Source: Stagnihabitans sp038231395
GTDB taxonomy: Bacteria; Pseudomonadota; Alphaproteobacteria; Rhodobacterales; Rhodobacteraceae
Direction: 5' to 3'
DNA length: 64,000 nt
Assembly: GCA_038231395.1 (NCBI GenBank)
Contig: JBBRLL010000021.1
Coordinates: forward strand, 4,061 to 68,060
Part shown: one piece after another, positions 53,868 to 63,567 of the stretch
Layout of the letters: each line of letters opens with the position of its first letter
Position numbering within the stretch: the first letter of the stretch is position 1
The notes under the pieces: model-generated
Told to the model about the DNA's origin: nothing
Database searches by the model: none
The model's input: only the letters and a program-made list of their open reading frames with translations
Translations under genes and position numbers: made by a program

Positions 53868-54536
53868 ATGCTCAAAACCAAAACCCGCATTCAGGAGCGC
53901 AATTCACGGGCCATTCTTGAGGCAGGGCTGGAGGTATTTTCCGCGCAAGGATTTCGCGGTGCCACGCTGGACCAGATCGCAGAGGTGGCGGGCCTGTCGA
54001 AACCCAACCTGCTTTACTACTTCCCCTCCAAGGACGCCGTCTATCTTGCGCTGTTAGAGCAGCTTTTGGCGACCTGGCTCGACCCTTTGGCCCATATGGA
54101 CCCGAACGGCGACCCGGTGGAGGAGGTTCTGGCCTATGTGCGCCGCAAGCTGGAACTGGCTCGCGATTACCCCCGTGAAAGTCGCCTTTTCGCCAATGAG
54201 ATGCTGCAAGGCGCGCCCCGGATGATGTCGGAACTGGAAGGGCCGTTGAAAACTCTGGTCGATGCAAAGTCGCTTCTTTTGACGCGATGGATGGACGAAG
54301 GCCGTCTTGCCCCGGTGCATCCCGTTCACCTGATCTTCTCGGTCTGGTCGCTGACCCAGCATTACGCTGATTTTGACGTGCAGGTCCGTGCAGTGCTTGG
54401 CACCGGCCACGACCCATTTGTCGAGGCCGACACTTACCTTGATCACCTGTTTCGCCGTATGTTGACGCCCACCCAACCAGTCGGCCAACCAGTCGGCCAA
54501 CCGGTCGGCCAACCGGCTCCCGACACCCGCATTTGA
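53868..54536 (+). CDS. rutR: RutR-like TetR-family regulator
   Basis: 222 residues. N-terminal TetR HTH (SRAILEAGLEVFSAQGFRGA, TLDQIAEVAGLSKPNLLYYF) and a C-terminal domain of the RutR type (ESRLFANEMLQGAPRMMSEL, FSVWSLTQHYADFDVQVRAV, FVEADTYLDHLFRRM). RutR senses uracil/thymine and controls pyrimidine catabolism. A perfect RutR box lies 1.9 kb away in front of the catabolic operon, supporting this name. The C-terminus is extended by VGQP repeats from a 12-base DNA repeat. The longer frame upstream is repeat-derived and rejected. Confidence 0.88.
   Translation: MLKTKTRIQERNSRAILEAGLEVFSAQGFRGATLDQIAEVAGLSKPNLLYYFPSKDAVYLALLEQLLATWLDPLAHMDPNGDPVEEVLAYVRRKLELARDYPRESRLFANEMLQGAPRMMSELEGPLKTLVDAKSLLLTRWMDEGRLAPVHPVHLIFSVWSLTQHYADFDVQVRAVLGTGHDPFVEADTYLDHLFRRMLTPTQPVGQPVGQPVGQPAPDTRI
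54473..54520. repeat. 12-bp tandem repeat at the 3' end of the rutR-like gene
   Basis: Four 12-base units, CCAACCAGTCGG twice then CCAACCGGTCGG and a diverged fourth. In frame they encode VGQP repeats in the last residues of the regulator. Confidence 0.9.
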
Positions 54537-54628
54537 CAGCCGCCTCACCGCTCACGTGAACGGCACGGCTGGACGCGGCTGCGGGACGGGTGTACCTAGC
54601 CCCCAAATTGGGTCCTCGGCCACGGGTC

Positions 54629-56632
54629 ATGAACGAACAAAACACCACAGGCGAACCGGCTTCGGCGTCTTCCGACACCGAGCCATCCACACCCGTAGCA
54701 CCCGCCGCAGCCTCTGGCGCAGCCTCTGGCGCAGCCTCTGGCGCAGCCGCAGCTCATTCCGCAGATAAGGGCCGGGGCGAACCGCAAAAACTGTGGACGC
54801 TGGTCCTTGGCAGCGTTGGCGTGGTTTATGGCGACATCGGGACCTCTCCGCTTTATGCGCTGCGCGAGTCGCTGCACAGCGCGGGATGGGACGGCAAAAG
54901 CCCGGAAGAGGTGGTGGGAATCGTCTCTTTGCTTTTGTGGACGCTGGTTCTGATCGTGACGATCAAATACGTCCTTTTGATCATGCGCGCCGACAACCGG
55001 GGCGAAGGCGGCACTTTGTCGCTGGTGGCTTTGGTGCAGCAGGCCCTGAAACGGCGCCCGGGCTGGCTGATTGCCATCGGCGTGGTGGGGATTTCGCTGT
55101 TCTTTGGCGATGCGATGATCACGCCTGCCATGTCGGTATTGTCGGCGGTTGAGGGCATGGCGATCGTGGAGCCTGCCTTCGGCCCCTATGTGGTGCCCGC
55201 CACCCTTGCCATCATTCTGGGACTGTTCCTGTTTCAGGCGCAAGGGACAGAGCGCGTGGCCATCCTGTTCGGCCCGATCATGGTCGTCTGGTTTCTTGCG
55301 ATGGCCGTGATGGGCCTGATGAACCTCAGCGGCAACGCCGAGATCATGGTGGCCCTGAACCCGATGCACGCCGCAGAGTTCTTGTTCCGGCACAGGTTCG
55401 GGTCTTTTGTCGTGCTCGGTTCGGTCTTTTTGGCCGTCACCGGGGGTGAGGCGCTTTATGCCGATATGGGGCACTTTGGCCGTCGCCCGATCCGTCTGGC
55501 ATGGGCGCTTCTGGTGTTTCCGTCGCTGGCGCTCAGCTATCTTGGCCAGGGCGCTTTGATGATGAACCATCCAGAGGCGGCGGTTGATCCGTTTTTTCTG
55601 ATGGCCCCGAAGGCTTTGCTGTTGCCGCTGGTCATCCTTGCAACCGCAGCCACGGTGATTGCCTCACAGGCGGTGATATCCGGCGCCTTCTCGATGATGC
55701 AGCAGGCGGTGCAGATGGGCCTTCTGCCAAGGATGGAGATCAGGCACACGTCCGAAACCCAGCACGGTCAGGTCTACCTGCCCAAGGTGAACGTGATCTT
55801 GCTGGTCGCTGTGATCTGTCTGGTGATTGCCTTTGGATCGTCCACTCACCTCGCCTCGGCTTACGGCATCGCGGTCACGGGGGATATGTGCATCACGTCA
55901 GTGCTGGCGTTCGTGCTGTTCCGCAGGGCGTGGAAATGGCCAGTGCCGGCGGTGATCGCAGTGGTGGCACCGATCCTGACAGTGGAATTGATGTTCCTGG
56001 CCGCCAACCTGATGAAACTGATCGAAGGCGGCTATGTGCCGGTGGGGATCGCCAGTTCGATGTGCTTGCTGATCTGGTCCTGGGTGCGCGGCACCAACCA
56101 CGTCAAACGCAAGGTGGCGGATTCGGCGATTTCGTTGGTCAAGCTGATTGGCATGCTGGCGAAGTCCAAGCCGATGGCCGTTCAGGGCACCGCCGTATTC
56201 CTGACCCAAGACCCCAATACCGCACCCTCGGCCCTTCTGCACAACCTCAAACACAACCGGGTGCTGCACAGCCAGAATTTCATTGTCACAGTGACGGTGG
56301 CCAACACCCCCACCGTTTCGGACGAGAAAAAGATCGTGGTGGAGCGGTTGTCCGATAATTTCGTCCGCGTCATCATGACCTTCGGCTATATGGAAACGCC
56401 CAACGTGCCCAAGGCCCTGTCGCTGGCCCGCAAACGCGGCGAAAAGTTCGACATCATGACGACCAGCTTCTTTCTCAACCGCCGCACCTTTCGCTCTGCG
56501 CGCCATCAGGGGTTGCCATTCTGGCAAGAGCGTATTTTCATCGGTCTGTCGAAATCGGCGGCGGATGCGACGGCGTTTTACTGCCTGCCGTCGAACCGCG
56601 TGGTCGAGATGGGCCAGCAGATGGCGATCTGA
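54629..56632 (+). CDS. kup: Potassium uptake protein Kup
   Basis: Proton-coupled K+ importer with about twelve membrane helices in the first 450 residues and a cytosolic C-terminal domain. 667 residues from the ATG at 54629. Family blocks are LGSVGVVYGDIGTSPLYALRE, ADNRGEGGTLSLVALVQQ, FFGDAMITPAMSVLSAVEG and TGGEALYADMGHFGRRPIRLAW. The N-terminal about 45 residues are low-complexity, including an SGAA repeat from a 12-base DNA repeat (54707-54742). The gene follows the rutR-like gene by 92 bases; a functional link is not evident. Confidence 0.95.
   Translation: MNEQNTTGEPASASSDTEPSTPVAPAAASGAASGAASGAAAAHSADKGRGEPQKLWTLVLGSVGVVYGDIGTSPLYALRESLHSAGWDGKSPEEVVGIVSLLLWTLVLIVTIKYVLLIMRADNRGEGGTLSLVALVQQALKRRPGWLIAIGVVGISLFFGDAMITPAMSVLSAVEGMAIVEPAFGPYVVPATLAIILGLFLFQAQGTERVAILFGPIMVVWFLAMAVMGLMNLSGNAEIMVALNPMHAAEFLFRHRFGSFVVLGSVFLAVTGGEALYADMGHFGRRPIRLAWALLVFPSLALSYLGQGALMMNHPEAAVDPFFLMAPKALLLPLVILATAATVIASQAVISGAFSMMQQAVQMGLLPRMEIRHTSETQHGQVYLPKVNVILLVAVICLVIAFGSSTHLASAYGIAVTGDMCITSVLAFVLFRRAWKWPVPAVIAVVAPILTVELMFLAANLMKLIEGGYVPVGIASSMCLLIWSWVRGTNHVKRKVADSAISLVKLIGMLAKSKPMAVQGTAVFLTQDPNTAPSALLHNLKHNRVLHSQNFIVTVTVANTPTVSDEKKIVVERLSDNFVRVIMTFGYMETPNVPKALSLARKRGEKFDIMTTSFFLNRRTFRSARHQGLPFWQERIFIGLSKSAADATAFYCLPSNRVVEMGQQMAI
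54707..54742. repeat. 12-bp tandem repeat in the 5' part of kup
   Basis: GCAGCCTCTGGC occurs three times in a row (54707, 54719, 54731) with a partial fourth. It encodes the SGAA tract in the non-conserved N-terminal tail. Confidence 0.9.
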
Positions 56633-57467
56633 CGCCGGAGTCGGGCTTGGGGGTCCTTCGGTTAGGACCTGAAGCTGCCCTGATCGTCAAAAGATATAGC
56701 CCCAAGCAGAATTTGCCGACGTCAAAACACAGTGGACAGCGTCGTCGGTAACCTGTCACTTGGCTTTCTCGCACGACTTGCCGATTTTCCAGTGGTTTTC
56801 CTGTGCCTGACCCTGTGGGTACTGTGTGCGTACTGCGTGCGCAAAACCGCCTCCATTGAAATGAATGGCCCGCGCACTATGAGCATTGGTCAGCCCGCCA
56901 GCGACTTGGCGGAGTGTCGGAATAGCCAAGGTTGCGGACGTATCGGTCAGGGACCGGAGGCGACCTTTGCAGAGTTGTTGGAGCCGTTTCCGGACGTCCG
57001 GAACAGGCAAATTCAACCATTGGCAACGGCAAAAAGCTGCCATCGGATTTGTCCCTTGATCTGCGATTTGTGCCGATAGAAGTTGCATTCGACCAAACGA
57101 CCGAAACGCGCGTCTTCGGTCACATGCAGACCAAGCCAGACAAACCACCGCGCACTTACCACGGCCACGTATTGTGCTAGAACGTGGCCATAGATGATCA
57201 GCGGCCGACCCGCTTGCCCGAAGAAAAGTTCACCTGACAAAGCCTTCGCCAGTTCTAAGACCTCGATCGCCAAAATCTTGCCGCCCAGGTTGTTGAGCCT
57301 TTCGGCGACGCACGCCGCTATGCAATCCGCGCGGGCAGAGTTATCAAAGGTGTGGTTCCAGTGACAAAAGCCACATACACTGTCAGTAGTCATAAAAGTC
57401 TTGCTGATTTCGTCGCCAGATTAGGGCAAGTCCATTCTGGAATCGGAGAGGATAAGGTTCAGGGGAC
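56633..57467. other. 835-base interval without convincing gene
   Basis: A small hairpin, GGTCCT-TCGGTT-AGGACC (56652-56669), follows kup and may help termination. Two minus-strand open frames (56756-57148 and 57013-57393) have no family-like features. The composition is lower in GC than the flanks. The end holds the AGGGGAC ribosome site of the next gene. Confidence 0.5.
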
Positions 57468-59177
57468 ATGCGCAGGTACAAGTTCGGTGACCCGGTTGCA
57501 GGCTCGACAGACACATCAAGGAGATTCCTTGATCGCGACGAAGCGCTGCGCTTTTTGCGTCGGGAGATTTCTGAATTTGACACGCTCGTTGATCTTCGGA
57601 ACTGGGCGCTTGGGCGCGGCTACCAGCCACGAAGTGATCGGCACCTTTTGCAAATTGCTGCGGCGAGTCTCGTCTCGCGTCAGTTATTTGTCTGGCAGTG
57701 GGCCGATTTGGCGAACCTGGCGCTTGGCGGCGGTGGGGGCGGTGGGGGCGGAGGCGGTGGTGGCGGAGGTGGCCAACCTCCGACGCCGCCCCCTCAGCCG
57801 GGACCGAAGCCACCCCCTGCGCCAAAGCCTCCGGTCGAGAAGGCCAAGCTCATCGTCGTGGTGAAAGATGCCGACGGCAAACCGGTTCAGGATGCCGATG
57901 TCACAGCGTCCGGTCTTGGCACGAAGAAGACCACTGCGGCCGGTATTGCGGACTACGGTGACGTGGCGCCCGGCACCTATACCGTGTCGGCCACAAAGGC
58001 GAACCACGGACCGAAAAAGAACGACGTGGTCGCCAAGGACGAGAAGTCCGACGTTCCGGTGCCTGCGGGCAAGACAACGCAGGTTGATCTTGTTCAACAC
58101 GAGCAGTGGAAGGTGGAGTTTGTGACCCCCGGGGTAGACCCGGTCAACGCGCCGAACTCGACCGCAGGCCACAACGACCAGAACGAGTATACCTATTCTG
58201 CGGCCACACCGGGCCTCCTCAAGGTCACGCTGCGCGCCAAGGTCATCCCTGCCAGCAAGGTCAATGAAGCCAAGCCCCACGTGAAGTTCGAAGTCGACGC
58301 CATCGCTGACTCGCCCCTGACGTGGGACGGTGCGGGTGACGGCACCGCCACCACGGTCAAAGGCGACATGCTGGAGGCTGTCGCAACCTACACCAAACTT
58401 CCCAAGGCCAACGCGGCGTTCGGCGCAAAGAATGCCCGACTGTTCCGCATCGGCACGAAAGTCGGCACCCGGGCATTCGAAGTTTTCTTTCCCCGCGACG
58501 CGAAGAACCATCCCGATGCCGGTCAGGGCACGACTCCGAACTGGTTCTTCTACTGGGGTCCGCTGTCGGGCGTTGCCAATCTGACCTATGCCGGTGCCAG
58601 CGGCTCGTCTCTGCTTGCCGAAGTGCGTGGCATGACCAAATGGACTTACGCGGCGGCGCCTGACAAGGTTAAACTCTACATTTTTGACGAGACAGTCAAA
58701 AGCAGCCCTTACAAGCCCTACGGCGTCGGCGTGCAGGTCAGCGGGATCGACGGCTTCATCGCGACAGCCATTCATGAGAACACCCACATCCGGCAGATAG
58801 CCCGCGCCGATCCGCTTGTGCCCGGCGTGGCCTGCTGGAGGTTCGGGTATTCGTGGAATCAGGGTGCGACGCACAACCACTACGGGCCAGGTCCGGACGC
58901 GCTTTGGGGTCCGCCACCGGGCGTGGCGGCTGCTGTGGTCAGTGCGACCCCGCCCTTTGTCGCAGGTCAGGGCGACGATGTGACAATCGACGCGTCGGAC
59001 CACTGGCCGACGGCCTTTGGGGCGCTGCCGGCTGTCTTTGCCTCGGTGCTGCACCCGATTGAACGCGAGGCAGTGCACACCTCGGATGCGGCGGTGGCTG
59101 CGGATCACACCTTCGCCCGGCAGGACTGGGGCGATCCCGGAAAGAACCATATGACGTTGAACAAATGGAACGATTGA
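57468..59177 (+). CDS. Putative metallopeptidase with poly-Gly/Pro linker and Ig-like domain
   Basis: 569 residues, no signal peptide. An unrecognised N-terminal helical part (1-85, DEALRFLRREISEF, DLRNWALGRGYQPRSDRHLL) is followed by a run of 16 glycines (87-102), a Pro-rich stretch (103-123) and a carboxypeptidase-regulatory or Ig-like domain (about 126-205, LIVVVKDADGKPVQDADVTA). A C-terminal domain has AIHENTHIRQ (His436, Glu437, His440) and later IEREA (532-535), a spacing seen in DUF4157-like zincins. It may be an exported effector or surface enzyme. The next gene overlaps it by 13 bases and encodes a periplasmic protein. Confidence 0.75.
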   Translation: MRRYKFGDPVAGSTDTSRRFLDRDEALRFLRREISEFDTLVDLRNWALGRGYQPRSDRHLLQIAAASLVSRQLFVWQWADLANLALGGGGGGGGGGGGGGGGQPPTPPPQPGPKPPPAPKPPVEKAKLIVVVKDADGKPVQDADVTASGLGTKKTTAAGIADYGDVAPGTYTVSATKANHGPKKNDVVAKDEKSDVPVPAGKTTQVDLVQHEQWKVEFVTPGVDPVNAPNSTAGHNDQNEYTYSAATPGLLKVTLRAKVIPASKVNEAKPHVKFEVDAIADSPLTWDGAGDGTATTVKGDMLEAVATYTKLPKANAAFGAKNARLFRIGTKVGTRAFEVFFPRDAKNHPDAGQGTTPNWFFYWGPLSGVANLTYAGASGSSLLAEVRGMTKWTYAAAPDKVKLYIFDETVKSSPYKPYGVGVQVSGIDGFIATAIHENTHIRQIARADPLVPGVACWRFGYSWNQGATHNHYGPGPDALWGPPPGVAAAVVSATPPFVAGQGDDVTIDASDHWPTAFGALPAVFASVLHPIEREAVHTSDAAVAADHTFARQDWGDPGKNHMTLNKWND

Positions 59178-60202
59178 GGAGGTTGGCCGCCATGACCGCT
59201 ATCATCTGCACGGTTGGATCCGGGCTGCCAGCTTTCGCTGACATCGGGGTGACAACGGCTGCCCGCATGATCGAAGGTTCCGACACAATCTTTGTCGGCC
59301 ATCTGGCTGTCGAACGCGGGCACGTCGTCGCAATCCGCGAACGTGACCTGAAAGGCCATCCTTTGGGCGACAAACTTCCCTTGATTGACCCGTCGGAGGG
59401 TGGGTTTCTTGCCTTCGACCTGACAGCGCTGGTCAACGGGATGGCAGGCACCCAAACGCTGGTGCTCGGCGAGTTTGACCGGCCATCCGGCGGGCTTCGG
59501 CTCAAGTGGCTGTCCGCATCGTTCTGGCCGCAGAGTTACCGTCCAAGCACCTTTCCTTCAGAAACGGTTGCGCAAAGCGCGGCCTTCGTGGAGCATGTTT
59601 TGGGCTTCAGTCACCTCGCGCATGACCCCGACCTGCTCGCTGCGGCGCTTTATGCTGATATTTCGGGGGCCGGAGATCAGCCGCCCCACGCGGCAATTGC
59701 CTATCTGGAGGTTGCGGTTGAACGGGACCTACCAGCGCCACTGCCGATGCTGCTCCGCAGCCTTGGCGCGGCGGCGGCTGCCCGCAATGGTCGTCTCGAC
59801 CGCGCTGCGCTGGAAGAACTGACGACCCTCGCCCCCGATATGCCGGCTTCGATCCTGGCGCCTCTGTCTCTCAGACTGATGAACGGCGCCCCGCCGGAGT
59901 CTGCCAAACTATTGAAAAACACGCTCTGGCCAATGCTTTCCGCACGCGGTGCCGCTGTCGGGCCCGACAGCACGCCAGCAGCGCTTGAACACGGTCTGAC
60001 ACCTCTGCTGCCAGCCCTGCGACGCGCCGACGCCACGCGCGCGCTTGCGGCCTATGGCACCGGGCTCGCCCGCTTTCAGAGCGACTTCGGCGATATGATC
60101 CTGGAAGCAATCCTTGGCCGCCTGCCGAACCAACCACTCAAGGGTCTGGGCCACGCCGCACGTCTCGGTTTGTGGAAACAGGTGATTGCCGCTCTCAACT
60201 GA
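59165..60202 (+). CDS. Exported protein paired with the zincin-like gene
   Basis: 345 residues with an N-terminal signal peptide (RLAAMTAIICTVGSGLPAFA). The mature N-terminal part is beta-rich (VGHLAVERGHVVAIRERDL, TLVLGEFDRPSGGLRLKWL). The rest is helical and Ala/Leu-rich, reminiscent of alpha-solenoid repeats (AAAARNGRLDRAALEELTTL). Not recognised. The start lies inside the last codons of the zincin gene, in a different frame, so the two are coupled. A periplasmic inhibitor, immunity or chaperone role is possible but untested. Confidence 0.72.
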   Translation: MERLRRLAAMTAIICTVGSGLPAFADIGVTTAARMIEGSDTIFVGHLAVERGHVVAIRERDLKGHPLGDKLPLIDPSEGGFLAFDLTALVNGMAGTQTLVLGEFDRPSGGLRLKWLSASFWPQSYRPSTFPSETVAQSAAFVEHVLGFSHLAHDPDLLAAALYADISGAGDQPPHAAIAYLEVAVERDLPAPLPMLLRSLGAAAAARNGRLDRAALEELTTLAPDMPASILAPLSLRLMNGAPPESAKLLKNTLWPMLSARGAAVGPDSTPAALEHGLTPLLPALRRADATRALAAYGTGLARFQSDFGDMILEAILGRLPNQPLKGLGHAARLGLWKQVIAALN

Positions 60203-60687
60203 CATCGTTGCCCTTCCGACCCGGCTACGTAATCCTTGACGCACCTGGCGATCTGCTTTTCGCCAAAATCGGAGGTCAAGGGCCCTTCCGCCCGATTGAC
60301 CGCCCAACGAACGCACGTCAATCGTCGTCACGGCCAAAGTTACCTTTGGCGAAAGGCCGACCGGCTTCAGTGACGCCAAGATGACGGCGCTGCGCGACCG
60401 CCCACCCACCGATCACCCATGCCGCATCGTGGAACGTGGGAAGGACAGATGCTGCTTCAACACCTTGGACTCTCGTTATGAACGAGGGACGACCGTCGGG
60501 CAGGTTTCGGGCAACAGATGCGCCAGTCTTTTTGCCTGCCGAGTTTGGGAACCGGATGTGCATCATCACCGCCAGCCGGATGACTTCGGGAGAGGTCCCG
60601 AAGTAGCGCAAAGGGTTACGTTGGATCATGGCGGATGCTGGCCCGCCGCTGATATGTGCTCAACTCAGGTTCCCCTTAAAGAGCCAC
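60203..60687. other. Non-coding interval with a stem-loop
   Basis: 485 bases with no supported gene. ACTTCGGGA and TCCCGAAGT (60583-60604) form a perfect nine-pair hairpin with a GAGG loop. The interval leads into a gene remnant at 60688. Confidence 0.45.
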
Positions 60688-60798
60688 ATGCAAGGCTATC
60701 CCGGCGACCCCTGCGGCGAAGGCGTCAACTACTCAATGGTCCGCAACGGCACCTGCTTGACGTGCAACAAATAGGGCGGCAAGAGCGGGTGCAACTGA
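60688..60798 (+). pseudogene. nrdJ: 3'-end remnant of a B12-dependent ribonucleotide reductase gene
   Basis: The frame reads QGYPGDPCGEGVNYSMVRNG then TCLTCNK, a stop at 60772, and GGKSGCN with a second stop at 60796. This matches the cysteine-rich C-terminal tail of class II (NrdJ) reductases, normally close to CGECGNxTLVRNGTCxKC then CGxTTGCS. The stop replaces one of the cysteine positions. Only about 35 codons are recognisable and no upstream reductase sequence is seen, so this is a detached fragment. Confidence 0.65.
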
Positions 60799-61010
60799 GC
60801 CTGTCAGAGAAATTATACGGGCAGAAACGGGCCGGGGCCTGGATGGCTATGGCCCTTTTCGTCAGGCAACCGGCGGTTGCAAACAGGGGTTTGACCTCGC
60901 GAAACTGTGAAGAAATTGTGAAAATCGGCTTCACGCTTGATCGAATCGGTCCAAATAGTTAAAATGGTTAATACGATTGCGGCAATTTTAACGGCACTTT
61001 TATCCTTCAA

Positions 61011-63278
61011 ATGGAGTTAGGCACAGGGGAATTCTCGTTAATGGCACAGCCGGTAACGACTCGATCCTCGGCAGCGACGGCAATATTTTCATCTTCAACA
61101 AGGATGACACCTTGTTCGGGAACGCCGGCGATGACACGATTTTCGGCGGATCTGGAAATGACAGCATCGACGGCGGGTCCGGGTTTGACTCGATTTTTGG
61201 CGGGTCCGGCGATGACACGATCAACGGCGGATTTACCTCTGACTCCATTTTTGGTGGCGATGGCAACGACCTGATTACTTTCAAGGCGGGTGAGTTCTTT
61301 GATTTGGTCGACGGTGGCAATGGCAACGATACACTCGATGCCACCGGTGCCATGACCTCTGGTATTTATGATTTTGCCGCAATCACGATCAGCGGGTTCG
61401 GCGGCGGCACCGTGACCGGAATTGAGACGTTCCTTGGGTCAAACACGGTGGGCGACACGATCATCTCGAACGGGTCGGGTCATTACTTCGGCCAAGGCGG
61501 CGATGACGGCAGGCATTGGCGTGCTGGAGACGCTTGACGGCGGTATCGGCACAGACACGCTGATCACCACACCGTTCACTGGCGCGTAAGTCATCAACCT
61601 GACAACCGGACTGACCAACTTTGTGGGCGAAAGCTTCGTCAACTTTGAAAACCTGACGACGGGTGTGGGCAATGATAGCCTGACCGGGACATTCGGAGCC
61701 AACGTGATTGACGGCGGTGCCGGCAATGACAACATCGACGGCGGCGGCGGCTCGGATACCTTGATGGGTGGCCTTGGCAATGACACGCTGAACGGCGGCT
61801 TTTCGACCGACGCAGTGTTTGGTGGCGACGGCAATGACCTGATCACCTTCAAGTCGGGTGAGTTCTTTGACTCGGTGGACGGCGGACTTGGCAACGATAC
61901 GATTTATGCCACAAGTGCTATCGATGCCGGGGTCTACGACTTTCTGGCGGGCACCATCACCGGCTTTGGCGGTGGCACACTTGTCAACGTGGAAACCCTT
62001 CTGGCCAGCAACACGGCCAATGATACGATCATCTCGGACGGGTCGGGAAGCTTCTTCGGCCAAGGCGGTGATGATACGATGACGGGTGGCATCGGCGCAT
62101 TTGAAACGCTGGATGGCGGCGCTGGCATCGACGCGCTGATCACCACGCCGTTCAGCGGCAACTATTCAGTCAACCTGACCACCGGACTGACCAACTTTGT
62201 GGGCGAAAGCTTCGTCAACTTTGAGAACCTGGTTTCGGGGGCTGGCGACGACACGCTGACCGGGTCGAGTTTGGGCAACAGGATCGACGGCGGTTTGGGC
62301 AACGACTCGATCGAAGGCGGCAGCGGCGCTGACACGCTGGTCGGTGGGCTCGGCAAAGATACGCTGGTCGGTGGATTTGACACGGACTCGGTTCAGGGTG
62401 GCGACGGCAACGACCTCATTGTGTTCTCCGCTGGCGCGTTCTGGGACTCGGTTGATGGCGGCAACGGCGTTGACACGCTGGATGCAACCGCTGTGACCAC
62501 CGCCGGGGTGTTCGACTTTCTGGCCGGGACGATTTCAGGCTTCAGCGGTGGCACGGTTGCCAACATTGAACAGTTCCTCGGCAGCAACACGGTCGGTGAT
62601 ACCATCATCTCGAACGGGTCGGGGGCACGCTACTTTGGCCAAGGCGGCAATGATACGATGACCGCGGGCCTTGGCATCGAAACCCTGGACGGCGGGCTTG
62701 GCGTGGACACGGTGATCACCACGCCGTTCGCTGGTAATTATGCGGTGAACCTCGTGACCGGGTTGACCAATTTCGCTGGGGAGTTGTTCACCGGCTTTGA
62801 AAACCTGACCTCGGGAGCAGGCGATGACACTCTGACCGGTACGGCTGCGGCAAACACCATCGACGGCGGTGCTGGCGACGACCAGATCAAGGGCGGTAAC
62901 GGCGCCGACAGTTTGTTGGGCAACCTTGGCAATGACAAGCTGATGGGTGGTGGCGGTGCCGATTTCTTGTCGGGTGGAATCGGCCGGGACCAATTGCGCG
63001 GTGATGGTGGCAATGACGTGATGTCTGGCGGTCTTGACAACGACAAGTTCGTGTTCGATGCGAATTTCGGCAATGACAGGATCACCGACTTTACCGCAGG
63101 TCCGGGGGTGGGCGATGTGCTGAACTTCAGCGCGCTTGGCATCACGCTCGCCAATCTGACCATCTCGTCAGCCGGTGGCGGGTTGGATACGCTGGTGACC
63201 GTAACGGGCTTTGGCGAATCCGTGCTGTTGTCGGGCGTGGCGTTCGGCACACTGGCGGCGAACGACTTCGTGTTCTGA
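61011..63278 (+). pseudogene. RTX (hemolysin-type calcium-binding repeat) gene with frameshift and nonsense lesions
   Basis: Encodes many GGxGxDxLx calcium-binding nonapeptides (FGNAGDDTIFGGSGNDSI, GGAGDDQIKGGNGADSLLG) and a C-terminus typical of type I secretion substrates (GNDRITDFTAGPGVGDVLNF, ending NDFVF). Three faults are visible. The RTX frame has no ATG at its 5' end; the ATG at 61011 is in another frame. An 8-base loss near 61503 shifts the frame. TAA at 61587 replaces an expected Tyr codon. From 61623 to 63278 the frame is open (551 codons from GTG). No type I secretion genes are in the window. A short secreted product from 61623 cannot be excluded. Confidence 0.82.
61253..62972 (+). 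repeat. Long tandem modules of about 576 bp in the RTX gene
   Basis: A module beginning GGTGGCGAYGGCAAYGACCT starts at 61253, 61821 and 62397, giving periods of 568 and 576 bases. Each encodes the same order: GDGNDLI, SVDGG, a FLAGTISGFxGGT segment, ISNGSG, YFGQGG, TTPF and a LTTGLTNF-type segment followed by nonapeptides. The 568-base period of the first module equals 576 minus 8 and reveals the 8-base deletion. The end coordinate is approximate. Confidence 0.8.
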
Positions 63279-63301
63279 TTTCCCCTAAAATCAGACCGGT
63301 C

Positions 63302-63331
63302 CGGGCGAGGTGCTATAATCCTCGCCCGTTT
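63302..63331 (+). terminator. Rho-independent terminator after the RTX gene
   Basis: CGGGCGAGG (63302-63310) pairs perfectly with CCTCGCCCG (63320-63328) around an AT-rich nine-base loop, followed by TTT, 24 bases after the stop. Confidence 0.8.
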
Positions 63332-63567
63332 CCGGTTCCGTTGTCGTCAAGGCGCTGGCGGGCACTGGCCGACCAAAGCGACCTCGTCTCGGTTCGCGCA
63401 ATCAATTCAGGTTTGGCGCCGCAGATTTGCCGCCATGGGGCGAGGGGCGCGGTGCCGCTGGCCTGGAAATTCTGTCGCCCTGAGGGACTGCGGTCCTGGT
63501 TGAATTGGTTGCGGACCGATGCGCCCTGTTTCTAACGCTCCATTCCGCCGGAAGAGGATACGGGTTG

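Noticed and set aside
56756..57393. Two minus-strand open frames of about 130 codons in the gap after kup
   Set aside because: They overlap each other in different frames, have no recognisable family or convincing starts, and lie in low-quality intergenic sequence.
57684..59150. 488-codon open frame on the minus strand opposite the zincin gene
   Set aside because: Arg/Gly/Val-rich shadow with no ribosome site; the plus-strand frame has clear domains and an overlapping downstream gene.
61495..61510. Programmed ribosomal frameshift in the RTX gene
   Set aside because: No slippery heptamer is present, and an 8-bp deletion relative to the sister modules accounts for the shift.
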